From Desulfitobacterium sp050251735 (GTDB taxonomy: Bacteria > Bacillota > Desulfitobacteriia > Desulfitobacteriales > Desulfitobacteriaceae): 64,000 nt of DNA. Under the pieces are notes generated by a model. The model was given only the letters and a program-made list of their open reading frames with translations, was not told the origin of the DNA and did no database searches. This document shows positions 32,614-41,187 of the stretch, one piece after another (within the stretch, counting starts at the first letter, position 1; every line of letters begins with the position of its first letter). A program made the position numbers and the translations under genes. The stretch spans positions 62,001-126,000 of the forward strand of contig JBFWMF010000002.1 in NCBI GenBank assembly GCA_050251735.1. The letters are read 5' to 3'.

Positions 32614-33618
32614 ATGAAGCTTAAACGTATGGGGAATCAAACGGTAGTTTTCTCTAATCCGTCGGTGATTCTCTCCTCATACTCTGTAGTAGGTCCCATG
32701 GAAGGGCAAGGACCGCTGAGTAAATCCTTTAACAGCGTCTGGAAGGATAATATTAGTGGGAATTCGTCCTGGGAGGTCGCGGAAAGCAAAATGCTTGAGG
32801 AAGCGCTGGAGGGTGCGATAAGCCGGGCGAGTATGCCAAAGGATGAGATTGATTATCTTTTGGCCGGTGATTTATTGAATCAGATCATCTCAGCAAATTT
32901 TGCAGCACGAACGATGGGGCTACCCTTTATCGGACTTTATGGAGCCTGCTCAACCATGGCCTTAAGCATGTCGGTCGGTACCATGTTGATCGATGGTGGA
33001 TTTGCCCGACGAGTCCTAGTGGGTGTGTCTAGCCATCATGAGACAGCTGAGCGACAATATCGAATGCCTACTGAGCAAGGGGGACAAAGAGCTATGAGTG
33101 CTCAGTGGACCGTGACGGGGGCAGGAAGTTTAGTATTAGGTGAAAGTGGTGAGGGACCCCGGATTACGGCTGCGACGATCGGGAGAATTGTTGACTTTGG
33201 GGAAAAGGATACCAATAACATGGGGGCAGCCATGGCCCCAGCCGTTGCCGACACCATACTCAACCATTTAAACGATATGAACCGTACACCTGATGATTAT
33301 GATTTGATTATCTCTGGGGACTTAGGTAGTGTCGGACTCAATCTTTCCCAAGAGGTGTTGAAAAAGAATGGTTTAACGTTCAACAACTTCTCCGATTGTG
33401 GAGTTTTAATCTATGACAAAAAGCAGGATGTTCATGCCGGAGCCAGTGGCTGTGGATGCTCTGCTGTGGTTTTCGCAGGTCATCTCCTGGATAAAATAAA
33501 GTCTGGCGAATATAAGCGGGTACTTCTCGTGGGAAGTGGTGCTTTGCATAGTCAGACATCGTCCTTGCAAGGGGAATCGATCCCCGGCATTGGTCATGCT
33601 GTGGTCATTGAAGCATAA
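32614..33618 (+). CDS. spoVAD: Stage V sporulation protein AD
   Basis: A 334-residue protein of thiolase-like fold that binds dipicolinic acid. Typical segments are SNPSVILSSYSVVGPMEGQG, LYGACSTMALSM, the HHETAERQYRMPTEQGGQR region and GIGHAVVIEA. The ATG at 32614 is preceded by AAGGGATG; the upstream open frame is not supported by family N-termini. 14 nt separate it from spoVAE. Confidence 0.94.
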   Translation: MKLKRMGNQTVVFSNPSVILSSYSVVGPMEGQGPLSKSFNSVWKDNISGNSSWEVAESKMLEEALEGAISRASMPKDEIDYLLAGDLLNQIISANFAARTMGLPFIGLYGACSTMALSMSVGTMLIDGGFARRVLVGVSSHHETAERQYRMPTEQGGQRAMSAQWTVTGAGSLVLGESGEGPRITAATIGRIVDFGEKDTNNMGAAMAPAVADTILNHLNDMNRTPDDYDLIISGDLGSVGLNLSQEVLKKNGLTFNNFSDCGVLIYDKKQDVHAGASGCGCSAVVFAGHLLDKIKSGEYKRVLLVGSGALHSQTSSLQGESIPGIGHAVVIEA

Positions 33619-33632
33619 AGGGGGGGATAGTG

Positions 33633-33995
33633 ATGTTTGAACAGGTCATTCCGGCATTTATTGTCGGCGGTTTGATTTGCGTTGTCGGTCAGTTGCTGAT
33701 GGATTTAACAAAACCATCGTTTACACCTGCTCATGTCCTGGTCACCTTTGTTACCGGGGGAGCAATTTTGGGAGGGCTAGGTGTTTATGAACCTCTGGTG
33801 AAATTTGCAGGTGCAGGCGCGTCTGTTCCCTTATCAGGTTTTGGTTACACTCTAGCGAAAGGTGCTATGGAAGCTGTGGGAGAGAGAGGTCTTCTGGGAG
33901 CTTTTTCAGGAGGAGTAGAGGCCGCAGCGGTAGGAATTGCGGCGGCAGTCTTCTTTGGCTATTTAGTTTCCATAACCTTCAACCCTAAAGGATAG
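33633..33995 (+). CDS. spoVAE: Stage V sporulation protein AE (SpoVAEb type)
   Basis: A 120-residue membrane protein homologous to SpoVAC: AFIVGGLICVVGQLLMDLT, then GGAILGGLGVYEPLVKFAGAG and VPLSGFGYTLAKGAM. It is part of the SpoVA dipicolinate channel. Either GTG 33630 or ATG 33633 could be the start behind AAGGGGGGGATA; I use ATG. Confidence 0.92.
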   Translation: MFEQVIPAFIVGGLICVVGQLLMDLTKPSFTPAHVLVTFVTGGAILGGLGVYEPLVKFAGAGASVPLSGFGYTLAKGAMEAVGERGLLGAFSGGVEAAAVGIAAAVFFGYLVSITFNPKG

Positions 33996-34069
33996 GGGAA
34001 TAAGACGAGTTAGAATCTAAGAAAAGTTAGGACTAAGCGGGGGATTAATTGTGAGCTGGGGGTGATAGT

Positions 34070-35560
34070 TTGGAAAACTCAAGTGAACGCAATGTGAAAG
34101 TCAGTAAGAATTATCAAAAGAACATCGACTATCTAAATCGGGAACTGGGGGTTCCCGATAATTTTGATATTGTCCTGAGAGAAATGTCCATTGCTGGTAA
34201 AAAAGTGGCCATTTACTCTGTCAATGGTATGGTCAATACGTCAGTGGTCAGTATGATTTTGGATGCACTTATTGATTTAGAGCGGTCGGACTTAGTGGTC
34301 AATGCACTGCACACCCTCGTGAAAGGCCGCATTGTTGGCCTTCAAGTATCTGAAGTAGATACAATGGATAAGATTCTTTACTTTATTTTATCCGGCCCCA
34401 TGGCTCTTTTCGTGGAGGGTCAGGAAAAGGCCATCATTGTCGATGCTCGCAGCTTTCCCGCGCGGTCACCTGATGAGCCGGATATTGAACGAGTAACCCG
34501 AGGGGCGAGAGATGGTTTTACCGAAACATTAATCTTTAACACAGCACTGATTCGTCGGCGACTCAGAGACCCTATGTTAAGAATGAAGCTCATGCAGGTC
34601 GGCGGACGCTCGAAAACCGACGTCTGTGTTGCTTACATTGAAGATATAACCAATGAACAGTTGGTTAATGAGATTACGGAAGAAATTCAAAAGATAAAGA
34701 TCGATGGAATTCCCATGGCTGAAAAGAGCGTTGAGGAATTTATTTTAGGTAGTAAGATTTGGAATCCTTACCCCCGGGTAAGGTATACGGAGAGACCGGA
34801 TGTAGCGGCTGTCCATCTCTTAGAAGGGCATGTGGTAGTTTTAGTAGACACTTCACCTTCCGTCATGATTGCGCCAGCCACTTTTTGGTCCCATACCCAG
34901 CATGCCGAGGAGTACAGACAAGAGCCGATCGTGGGGGCCTATTTGCGGTGGGTCCGTTTTATGGGCATCTTCGCCGCTCTCTTTCTTCTTCCCTTATGGT
35001 TAGCTTGCGCTTTGAATCCCCATATCCTACCGGAATGGCTCCAGTTCGTCGGTGTCGAGAAAATCGGGAAGATCGGGCTTATTCCCCAGGTCTTTTTAGC
35101 GGAATTTGGAGTGGACTTGGTGCGCATGGCAGCCATCCATACCCCGGGTCCCTTAACAGTTGCGTTGGGATTGATCGCCACCTTCATGATCGGGGATGTG
35201 GCGATCAAGGTCGGGTTATTCTCGCAGGAAATTATCGTTTATATCGCGGTGGTCACCGTAGGTACTTTTGCAACTCCTAGCTATGAGCTTGCTCAAGCCA
35301 ACCGCTTGGCCCGTCTTTTCCTCATTGCGATGGTTGCCTTAAATAACTTCATTGGCTTTGTCATTGGCGCTCTAGTGCTATTTTTCCTACTGTGGAGGAC
35401 CAAATCCTTCGGTGTACCGTACCTTTGGCCACTCTTGCCATTAGACCTTAAAGCCTTAGGCACAGTATTAGTCCGATCTCCCCTGCCGATCAAGAATAAG
35501 CGACCCAGCATTTTGAAACCGAAGGACGCTATTCGCCAACCGGAAGGTCATGATGAATAA
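34070..35560 (+). CDS. spoVAF: Stage V sporulation protein AF (GerA-type membrane protein)
   Basis: A 496-residue member of the GerAA/SpoVAF family: a soluble N-terminal domain (1 to about 290, with VRYTERPDVAAVHLLEGHVVV in outline) and four or five membrane segments (about 300-455). Recent work on the family links SpoVAF with germinant-receptor ion channels. TTG start behind GGGGGTGATAG. It is followed after 15 nt by the dehydratase-like genes, so these may share the forespore transcript. Confidence 0.92.
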   Translation: MENSSERNVKVSKNYQKNIDYLNRELGVPDNFDIVLREMSIAGKKVAIYSVNGMVNTSVVSMILDALIDLERSDLVVNALHTLVKGRIVGLQVSEVDTMDKILYFILSGPMALFVEGQEKAIIVDARSFPARSPDEPDIERVTRGARDGFTETLIFNTALIRRRLRDPMLRMKLMQVGGRSKTDVCVAYIEDITNEQLVNEITEEIQKIKIDGIPMAEKSVEEFILGSKIWNPYPRVRYTERPDVAAVHLLEGHVVVLVDTSPSVMIAPATFWSHTQHAEEYRQEPIVGAYLRWVRFMGIFAALFLLPLWLACALNPHILPEWLQFVGVEKIGKIGLIPQVFLAEFGVDLVRMAAIHTPGPLTVALGLIATFMIGDVAIKVGLFSQEIIVYIAVVTVGTFATPSYELAQANRLARLFLIAMVALNNFIGFVIGALVLFFLLWRTKSFGVPYLWPLLPLDLKALGTVLVRSPLPIKNKRPSILKPKDAIRQPEGHDE

Positions 35561-35575
35561 GGAGGATTTTGATCA

Positions 35576-36682
35576 GTGAGATTAGGGTTTCCACGGGCGT
35601 TGATGTATTACGAGTATTATCCCTTTTGGGCAGGATTTTTTTATAAGTTAGGTATTGAATTGGTCACATCCCCTTCGACCAATCGCGAAATTATGGAGAT
35701 GGGTCTTAAAAAGGCCACGGATGAAACTTGCCTGCCGGTAAAAATACTGGTTGGACATCTTATGGCTTTGCGTGATGTGGAGGGGATTTTCCTGCCTCGC
35801 TTGGTAAGTATGGAAAAGAATACTTATCTTTGTCCAAAGATTTTAGGGCTTCCAGAGAGTGTGCTCTATGCCATTCCTGAGCAGGAAATTTATACTTTGG
35901 ATATTAATTGGCGTAAAGGGAAAAGGGAAGTTTTAAAAAGCCTCTTGGCCTTCCGAACAAGAATAGGGCGCACAAAAAGCCAGATTAGAGAAGGATTTGC
36001 GGAAGCTCAGCGGTGGCAGAAAGCCTACCAAAGAATGCGCAATGCGGGTTGGCCCTTTGAGGAAAGTATGAAGTGCTTTGAGACCTTAGCCGAGCCCATG
36101 AAGCTCAAAAATTTGGGATTTAGTCGAGAGCGTAGCCATAGACAAAAGAATTCGGAATTTGAAGATGGGTGGCTCCTGGATCAGGGAAATATCACGGACT
36201 CTTTAGTAAAGAAGCCCAGAATCGCTTTAGTGGGACACAGTTATCTAACCTATGAATCCTACGCTAATATGAACCTGGTACAGCGGCTTCGCGAAAAGGC
36301 CCAAGTCAAGGTGGTCGAAAATGTGGAGGCTAACCCTATCGAACTGCAACAAAGTCATTTGCAAAAGAAGATTTTTTGGAGTCATGCCAAGAAAATCTAT
36401 GGGGCGGGGTCCTTCTACGTAGAGGATCCGGAAATTGATGGCCTGATTTACCTATCTTGTTTCGGATGCGGGACCGACTCCATGACTAATGATTTACTTG
36501 CTCGTAGAGCTCGGCAAAACCAAAAGCCCTATTTAGTTCTTACATTAGATGAGCACACTGGAGAAGCTGGCTTGGTTACTCGGATCGAAGCCTTTCTCGA
36601 TATGCTTGAAAGGAGGGACGATTATGAAAGTAACCTTTCCTCATATGGGGAACACATGGATCATCATTCAAGCCTTACTTGA
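35576..36682 (+). CDS. 2-hydroxyacyl-CoA dehydratase/activase-related protein A (DUF2229-like)
   Basis: A 368-residue protein starting RLGFPRALMYYEYYPFW, the opening of the DUF2229 acyl-CoA dehydratase-activase-related family. Cysteines occur in DETCLPVK, YLCPKILG and CFGCGTDS, likely for an iron-sulfur cluster. The C-terminal signature LTLDEHTGEAGLVTRIEAF is also present in the next gene. GTG start 15 nt after spoVAF behind AAGGAGG. The 3' end overlaps the next gene by 59 nt. In many Firmicutes related domains are fused in one very long protein with the activator ATPase; here they are separate. Substrate unknown. Confidence 0.75.
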   Translation: MRLGFPRALMYYEYYPFWAGFFYKLGIELVTSPSTNREIMEMGLKKATDETCLPVKILVGHLMALRDVEGIFLPRLVSMEKNTYLCPKILGLPESVLYAIPEQEIYTLDINWRKGKREVLKSLLAFRTRIGRTKSQIREGFAEAQRWQKAYQRMRNAGWPFEESMKCFETLAEPMKLKNLGFSRERSHRQKNSEFEDGWLLDQGNITDSLVKKPRIALVGHSYLTYESYANMNLVQRLREKAQVKVVENVEANPIELQQSHLQKKIFWSHAKKIYGAGSFYVEDPEIDGLIYLSCFGCGTDSMTNDLLARRARQNQKPYLVLTLDEHTGEAGLVTRIEAFLDMLERRDDYESNLSSYGEHMDHHSSLT

Positions 36683-37763
36683 AAATTTAAGGGTGGACTA
36701 TGTCGTTCCGCCGTTGAATAGTAAAGAGACCCTAACCATCGGGACCCAGCTTTCCCCTGAATCCTTTTGTCTTCCTCTCAAGTTGAATCTAGGAAATTTT
36801 GTGCAAGCTGCAGCTCAGGGAGCTGACACGGCCCTTATTACCGGAGGCGTTGGACCCTGTCGCTTTGGTTATTATGGAGAGATGGAACGGCAAATTCTCC
36901 AAGAAGCGGGGTACCTCTTTGATGTCATCACCTTAGAGCCTCCTGATGGTAGCTTGATCGGCCTCGCCGAACGTATACGCAAGCTTGCCGGTGAAAAGAA
37001 TAATTGGAACCGAATCGTCAAAGCTATGCTTTTTGCCTATCGTAAAAGTTTATTCCTGGACCAAATCGAAGATTTGTTCCATGGTTTCCGTCCAAGGATT
37101 CAGTCCCCCACCCAGGTGGACCGGCTATCTGAAGAAGCTAAACGGCGTTTAGTTCAGGCTATGACTGATCAAGGGTTAAAGGATGTTTTAAGTTGGCTTA
37201 AGGATGAAATGCAGCAGAGCTTAGCTGATTACGCAGATTACATGGATGAAAATCCCTTAAGGATTGCCGTAGTAGGAGAGATCTATACCATATTAGAGCC
37301 GTTTATATCTATGGATGTCGAAAAGGAGTTGGGCAATCTAGGCGCAGTCGTTGATCGATCCATTTATCTGTCGGGATGGGTTGGGCAGCATGTGTTCCGA
37401 GGCTTAGCCCAAGGGTATCGGCCTTTAAAACCATACTACACCTTAGCAAAGCCTTATCTGAATCACTTCGTGGGAGGGCATGCTCGAGAAACCATAGGAG
37501 CAGCGGTGAAATATGCTCAAGAGGGTTATGACGGTATTGTTCAGCTCTTACCGCTGGGCTGTATGCCGGAAATTGTTGCTTCCACGATCTTGCCAAAGGT
37601 TCAAGAAGATTATGGAATACCGATTATGACCTTAACTGTGGATGAACATACAGGAAGAGCGGGGGTTCAAACTCGGCTTGAAGCTTTTGTGGATTTATTA
37701 GAACGATCCCGCCATAATTTAGCAGCGATCAATGAGGGAGTGGTGGAACTTGCCGGTAGATAG
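36624..37763 (+). CDS. 2-hydroxyacyl-CoA dehydratase/activase-related protein B
   Basis: A 379-residue protein with KVTFPHMGNTWIIIQALLE at the start, conserved cysteines in ESFCLPLKLN, GGVGPCRFGYYGE and LLPLGCMPE, and the C-terminal LTVDEHTGRAGVQTRLEAF. The spacing of cysteines suggests a [4Fe-4S]-bearing subunit related to HgdB/BcrC-type proteins. The ATG follows AAAGGAGGGACGATT inside the end of gene A. It is paralogous to gene A by the shared C-terminal signature. The exact reaction cannot be inferred. Confidence 0.78.
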   Translation: MKVTFPHMGNTWIIIQALLENLRVDYVVPPLNSKETLTIGTQLSPESFCLPLKLNLGNFVQAAAQGADTALITGGVGPCRFGYYGEMERQILQEAGYLFDVITLEPPDGSLIGLAERIRKLAGEKNNWNRIVKAMLFAYRKSLFLDQIEDLFHGFRPRIQSPTQVDRLSEEAKRRLVQAMTDQGLKDVLSWLKDEMQQSLADYADYMDENPLRIAVVGEIYTILEPFISMDVEKELGNLGAVVDRSIYLSGWVGQHVFRGLAQGYRPLKPYYTLAKPYLNHFVGGHARETIGAAVKYAQEGYDGIVQLLPLGCMPEIVASTILPKVQEDYGIPIMTLTVDEHTGRAGVQTRLEAFVDLLERSRHNLAAINEGVVELAGR

Positions 37764-38778
37764 GTATTTTCTTGGTGTTGATGTTGGTTCGGTAAGTACG
37801 AATATTGTACTGCTTAATGTGGATGGCACGATAGCTAAATCAAAGTATTTGCGAACCCAAGGAAGACCCATGCAGACTATCCAAGAGGGGATGAAGGATC
37901 TGCGAGCACATATTGGTTCTACTGCCGAGATTATCGGTGTCGGAACCACGGGGAGTGCGCGTCAATTGGCAGCCACGCTACTGGGAGCCGATGTAGTCAA
38001 AAACGAGATTACAGCCCATGCCGTAGCCGCATCGCGAATCCAGCCTAAAGTCCAAACCATCTTAGAAATAGGGGGACAAGATTCCAAGATTATTCTCCTG
38101 CGCAACGGTGTCGTCGTGGATTTTGCTATGAATACAGTTTGTGCAGCAGGGACGGGGTCGTTCTTAGATCAACAAGCCTCTCGCTTAGGCATCCCTATCC
38201 AAGAATTCGGCCCCCTAGCTTTGCAGGCTCAACATCCTGTGCGAATAGCAGGGCGTTGTTCTGTTTTCGCTGAGTCAGATATGATTCACAAACAGCAGTT
38301 AGGCCACCCACTTTCCGATATATTAGCCGGGCTATGTCAGGCCATGGTACGCAATTACCTTAATAATGTGGGCAAAAACAAGGAAATTCTTGGCCCTATC
38401 TTCTTTCAAGGAGGAGTAGCCGCAAATCCGGGAATCCGCAAAGCCTTTGAAGAAGAATTAGGGCAAGAGGTCACCGTGCCGGAGCATTTTTCAGTGATGG
38501 GAGCCTTAGGAGCCGCTTATCTTGCTCAGGAGCGTTTTTTAAACAAAAAGGGCCTTACTACTAATTTCCGTGGTTTAAAAATGGCAGAAAGCCATTTCAA
38601 CGCTCGAAGTTTTGATTGCCAAGGCTGCAGCAATCATTGTGAAGTCGTGGAAATTAGACAAGAGGAAAAAATACTAACTCGTTGGGGTGACCGTTGCGGA
38701 AAGTGGTCCTGTGGAGATTGGCCCTCACTGAGCGAGAGCATGCCAGTGGCCCCCCTAGCGACGGGGTCGCACAAATAA
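37750..38778 (+). CDS. BadF/HgdC-type ATPase, dehydratase activator
   Basis: A 342-residue actin-fold ATPase: LGVDVGSVSTNIVLL (phosphate 1), GVGTTGSARQLA, EIGGQDSKII (about 106-115) and FQGGVAANPGIR. Cys131 (NTVCAAGTGSF) and Cys170 (AGRCSVFAESD) match the two cysteines that hold the bridging [4Fe-4S] cluster of HgdC dimers. A Cys-rich C-terminus, FDCQGCSNHCEVVEI and DRCGKWSCGD, goes beyond classical HgdC. TTG 37750 is the likely start (GGGAG 9 nt ahead) and overlaps gene B by 14 nt. It would inject ATP-energised electrons into A or B. Confidence 0.85.
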   Translation: MPVDRYFLGVDVGSVSTNIVLLNVDGTIAKSKYLRTQGRPMQTIQEGMKDLRAHIGSTAEIIGVGTTGSARQLAATLLGADVVKNEITAHAVAASRIQPKVQTILEIGGQDSKIILLRNGVVVDFAMNTVCAAGTGSFLDQQASRLGIPIQEFGPLALQAQHPVRIAGRCSVFAESDMIHKQQLGHPLSDILAGLCQAMVRNYLNNVGKNKEILGPIFFQGGVAANPGIRKAFEEELGQEVTVPEHFSVMGALGAAYLAQERFLNKKGLTTNFRGLKMAESHFNARSFDCQGCSNHCEVVEIRQEEKILTRWGDRCGKWSCGDWPSLSESMPVAPLATGSHK

Positions 38779-39147
38779 CATATCAAGTGCGATGAGAATT
38801 AAAATAGCAATCAGAATAGTCTCCAGCCCTTGAGAAGGAATCATAAGTTCAGGTTCCCGCCAGAGATAGGTTAGGCTTTGGGGGGGATTGTATTTTTCAT
38901 AGGAGTATGGGTAATAGTGATGAGGCTGGGGGGGAAGGAAAACCTGGGAATTTGTGCTAGGTGAAGTCATCTGCTGAGGAGAGAAATAAGGGAGTTGTGC
39001 TCTTGCTGGATAGCCGGAATTTCCATAAGGATAGTTTGTCTGTGCTTGTGAGAGAAGATAGGTATACCTAGAATAGTCAAAGTTTTGCTGAGAAGGATAT
39101 GAATAAGGCTCATAAGAATTTCGATGATTGAACAGACAAGAATTCAT
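38755..39147 (-). CDS. Tyr/Pro/Gln-rich protein with C-terminal membrane anchor
   Basis: A 130-residue protein that I do not recognise. Residues 1-90 are low-complexity and rich in Tyr, Pro, Ser, Gln and Asn (for example YEPYSYPSQQNFDYSRY and PPQPHHYYPYSYEKYNPP). A single membrane helix follows at about 108-125 (ETILIAILILIALDMLFV) and a basic end RPRR. The topology is tail-anchored. TTAAGGAGGTAGCT gives an excellent ribosome binding site. Its end overlaps the convergent activator gene by 24 nt. Composition resembles spore-coat or cell-surface proteins; a sporulation role is only a guess from composition and neighbourhood. Confidence 0.6.
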   Translation of the reverse strand: MNSCLFNHRNSYEPYSYPSQQNFDYSRYTYLLSQAQTNYPYGNSGYPARAQLPYFSPQQMTSPSTNSQVFLPPQPHHYYPYSYEKYNPPQSLTYLWREPELMIPSQGLETILIAILILIALDMLFVRPRR

Positions 39148-39164
39148 AGCTACCTCCTTAATTC

Positions 39165-39184
39165 ATACCATGAATATATGGTAT
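39165..39184. promoter_or_regulatory. Perfect palindrome upstream of the Tyr-rich gene
   Basis: ATACCAT, 6 nt, ATGGTAT: exact 7-nt inverted arms, 18 nt before the start codon on the - strand. It is operator-like. On the - strand it also contains CATATATT, similar to a sigma-E -10, without a good -35. The remaining 175 nt to the LCP gene hold nothing I can name. Confidence 0.4.
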
Positions 39185-39359
39185 TATATTCCACTTGGTA
39201 AAATCTGCTACCGAAAAGATGTGACTCAGGTATTAAGGATGCTGCGTAACGAAGGGACTTCCCTAATTTAGATAAGAAGATTTTATAACTGGTGAATAAT
39301 GACCAAGAATTTGTTTGATGCTAGAGGAGAAAACTTTTATGGAGATGGAGTGAGCAAAG

Positions 39360-40598
39360 TTGAGGGATAATAAAAAATGGAAGCGAATCATTCACTCCTT
39401 TCAGGTTTATGGATTCAATGCCATCATTGGTTTTGGCCTAGGCATAGTTATTGTTTTTGCTATCCTTGCTTTTTCGGGTAACCAGATTAATGTTGGACAG
39501 GAAGCTCAGGGCAGCAACCCCCAAACCTTATCATCCCAAGAAGGGAGCTCAAGTCAGCATTCGGAGCAAATTCAGCGTAGTGAGGACACAGAGCCTCAGG
39601 ATGCCAGCGAACAATTACTCTCCCAGAACAGCTTACCCATCGATACTTCGAGTGATATTGAACTAAAGGATCGCTTTACCGTATTGTTGGTCGGTATGGA
39701 TAATCGTCCAGGTGAGATTATCAGTAACACCGACACATTGATTGTAGCGAGTTTAGATCAGAAGGCCAAAAAGATGGTTTTGCTTTCAATCCCCCGTGAC
39801 ACACAGGTCATGTTGAATAAGAAAAAGGAAAAAATCAATGCACTTGCACGATTGGGAAAAGGTCCTATCTCAACTCAACAGTATATTCAAGAGCTAATCG
39901 GAACACCTATCGATGGCTATGTTCTCACAAATTTTCAAGGGTTTAAAAACATCGTGGATAGCATGGGTGGGATTACTATCAATGTGGAAAAGGATATGTA
40001 CTATGACACGGGAGATGATAGGGATCGCTATATAGATTTAAAAAAAGGAAGCCAACGTCTCAATGGAGCCCAGGCTTTACAATATGCTCGTTTCCGCAAT
40101 GATGAACTTGCGGATATTTCACGAGCCACTCGTCAACAAGAAGTAATCAAAGCTATAGTGGCAGAGGCCACCATGCCACGTAATTTGCCGAAATTGCCCA
40201 TTATCATACCTAAAGTCTATCAAGCTATTGAAACGAATCTGAATCTTGGGCAGGTCTGGTCTTTAGTAGTAGCTTTTAAAAATAAAGACACTTATGCAGT
40301 GATCAATCAAACTCTACCTGGTCAATTCTCTGACGAAGAAGGTATAAGCTATTGGAGAATTAATCCCAAGGAATCCATTGGTATCTTAAATGAACTTTTT
40401 CAGGGGCGTACTGCCCCCATATTTGACAATATCCGCAAAGTTCAGGCTCCCGCGCATAAGCCGGTTGTGGATGCGAAGAAAGCGGATTCAGAAGCTGAAC
40501 CTATCCTTGTCGAGGTACTGAAGTCTGCAAATGATTCCACTAGTGCCGGGGGAAATGCTATGGATGGGTCTGAAATAACCTTCGAAGTCTTAGAGTAG
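39360..40598 (+). CDS. LytR-CpsA-Psr (LCP) family cell-wall polymer ligase
   Basis: A 412-residue protein with a short cytoplasmic basic start, one membrane helix (about 17-38), a Ser/Gln-rich linker (45-95) and the LCP domain: FTVLLVGMDNRPGEIISNTD, LLSIPRDTQVML, INALARLGKGP and LNGAQALQYARFRND with the catalytic arginines. LCP enzymes transfer undecaprenyl-linked polymers to peptidoglycan. TTG start; weak ribosome binding site (GGAGTGAGC). Stands alone. Confidence 0.88.
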   Translation: MRDNKKWKRIIHSFQVYGFNAIIGFGLGIVIVFAILAFSGNQINVGQEAQGSNPQTLSSQEGSSSQHSEQIQRSEDTEPQDASEQLLSQNSLPIDTSSDIELKDRFTVLLVGMDNRPGEIISNTDTLIVASLDQKAKKMVLLSIPRDTQVMLNKKKEKINALARLGKGPISTQQYIQELIGTPIDGYVLTNFQGFKNIVDSMGGITINVEKDMYYDTGDDRDRYIDLKKGSQRLNGAQALQYARFRNDELADISRATRQQEVIKAIVAEATMPRNLPKLPIIIPKVYQAIETNLNLGQVWSLVVAFKNKDTYAVINQTLPGQFSDEEGISYWRINPKESIGILNELFQGRTAPIFDNIRKVQAPAHKPVVDAKKADSEAEPILVEVLKSANDSTSAGGNAMDGSEITFEVLE

Positions 40599-40609
40599 GA
40601 ATATGTATC

Positions 40610-40638
40610 TTGTCATTTCTTGTAAACAAAGGTATAAT
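40610..40638 (+). promoter_or_regulatory. Sigma-A promoter for the 40689 gene
   Basis: TTGTCA (40610-40615), a 17-nt spacer and a consensus TATAAT (40633-40638), 50 nt before the ATG. Confidence 0.65.
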
Positions 40639-40688
40639 ATTTGAGGCAATCGTTGATATATGCAGGATACAAAGATGGAGGTTATTAC

Positions 40689-41030
40689 ATGGATAAGTTG
40701 TTCGAGGTGTTAAAAGGGTATTTACATATGGAGACAGAGATTCCATTTGACGAATTTTCCCAATATTATAAGGACTTGATTGAGTGTCTAAACATGACCT
40801 TTGAAGAAATGGATCAGGATACTCGTCTCAAGGCTCGTTATGCTTGCTCTATCGTTCAAGCTAACGCAGAGTCTCGAGAAAAACGCGAAAAGAAAGATAG
40901 CAAAGCATATAAGAAAATAAGTGCTAAAACAGCATTTTGGATGAATGCTATCAATTATCGATTGATTAAAGAGGGTATGACCCAAGCGGAGATTGACGAA
41001 GCCATTGAAGGCATTAATGATAGTATTTAA
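40689..41030 (+). CDS. Hypothetical soluble helical protein
   Basis: A 113-residue, highly charged, mostly helical protein without membrane segments. It has a Lys/Glu-rich middle (about 70-88) and a conserved-looking end MTQAEIDEAIEGINDSI. It is preceded by a consensus promoter and a GGAGG site 7 nt ahead of ATG 40689, and followed by a terminator. It is therefore a single-gene unit that is probably expressed vegetatively. I do not recognise the family. Confidence 0.65.
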   Translation: MDKLFEVLKGYLHMETEIPFDEFSQYYKDLIECLNMTFEEMDQDTRLKARYACSIVQANAESREKREKKDSKAYKKISAKTAFWMNAINYRLIKEGMTQAEIDEAIEGINDSI

Positions 41031-41050
41031 ACGACTATAATGAATTAGCC

Positions 41051-41078
41051 AAGCACCTCGCTCGCGAGGTGCTTGTTC
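41051..41078 (+). terminator. Hairpin after the 40689 gene
   Basis: AAGCACCTCGC and GCGAGGTGCTT are perfect 11-nt arms with almost no spacer. The following sequence, GTTCCTATTTCC, is only moderately T-rich. Confidence 0.6.
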
Positions 41079-41099
41079 CTATTTCCATCTGCTGTTTCC

Positions 41100-41129
41100 T
41101 TGCTGGAGCTACTATATAAATGATATAAT
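41100..41129 (+). promoter_or_regulatory. Sigma-A promoter for the 41188 gene
   Basis: TTGCTG (41100-41105), an 18-nt spacer and TATAAT (41124-41129). Confidence 0.6.
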
Positions 41130-41187
41130 TATGCTTAATATCTATATCCGCATATTTTTTTAGAAACGAAATATAAGGAAGTACACA

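Noticed and set aside
36549..36682. Frameshift joining dehydratase-like genes A and B
   Set aside because: Gene B has its own strong ribosome binding site and a complete N-terminus, and gene A has a complete C-terminal signature. The overlap is best read as two real genes.
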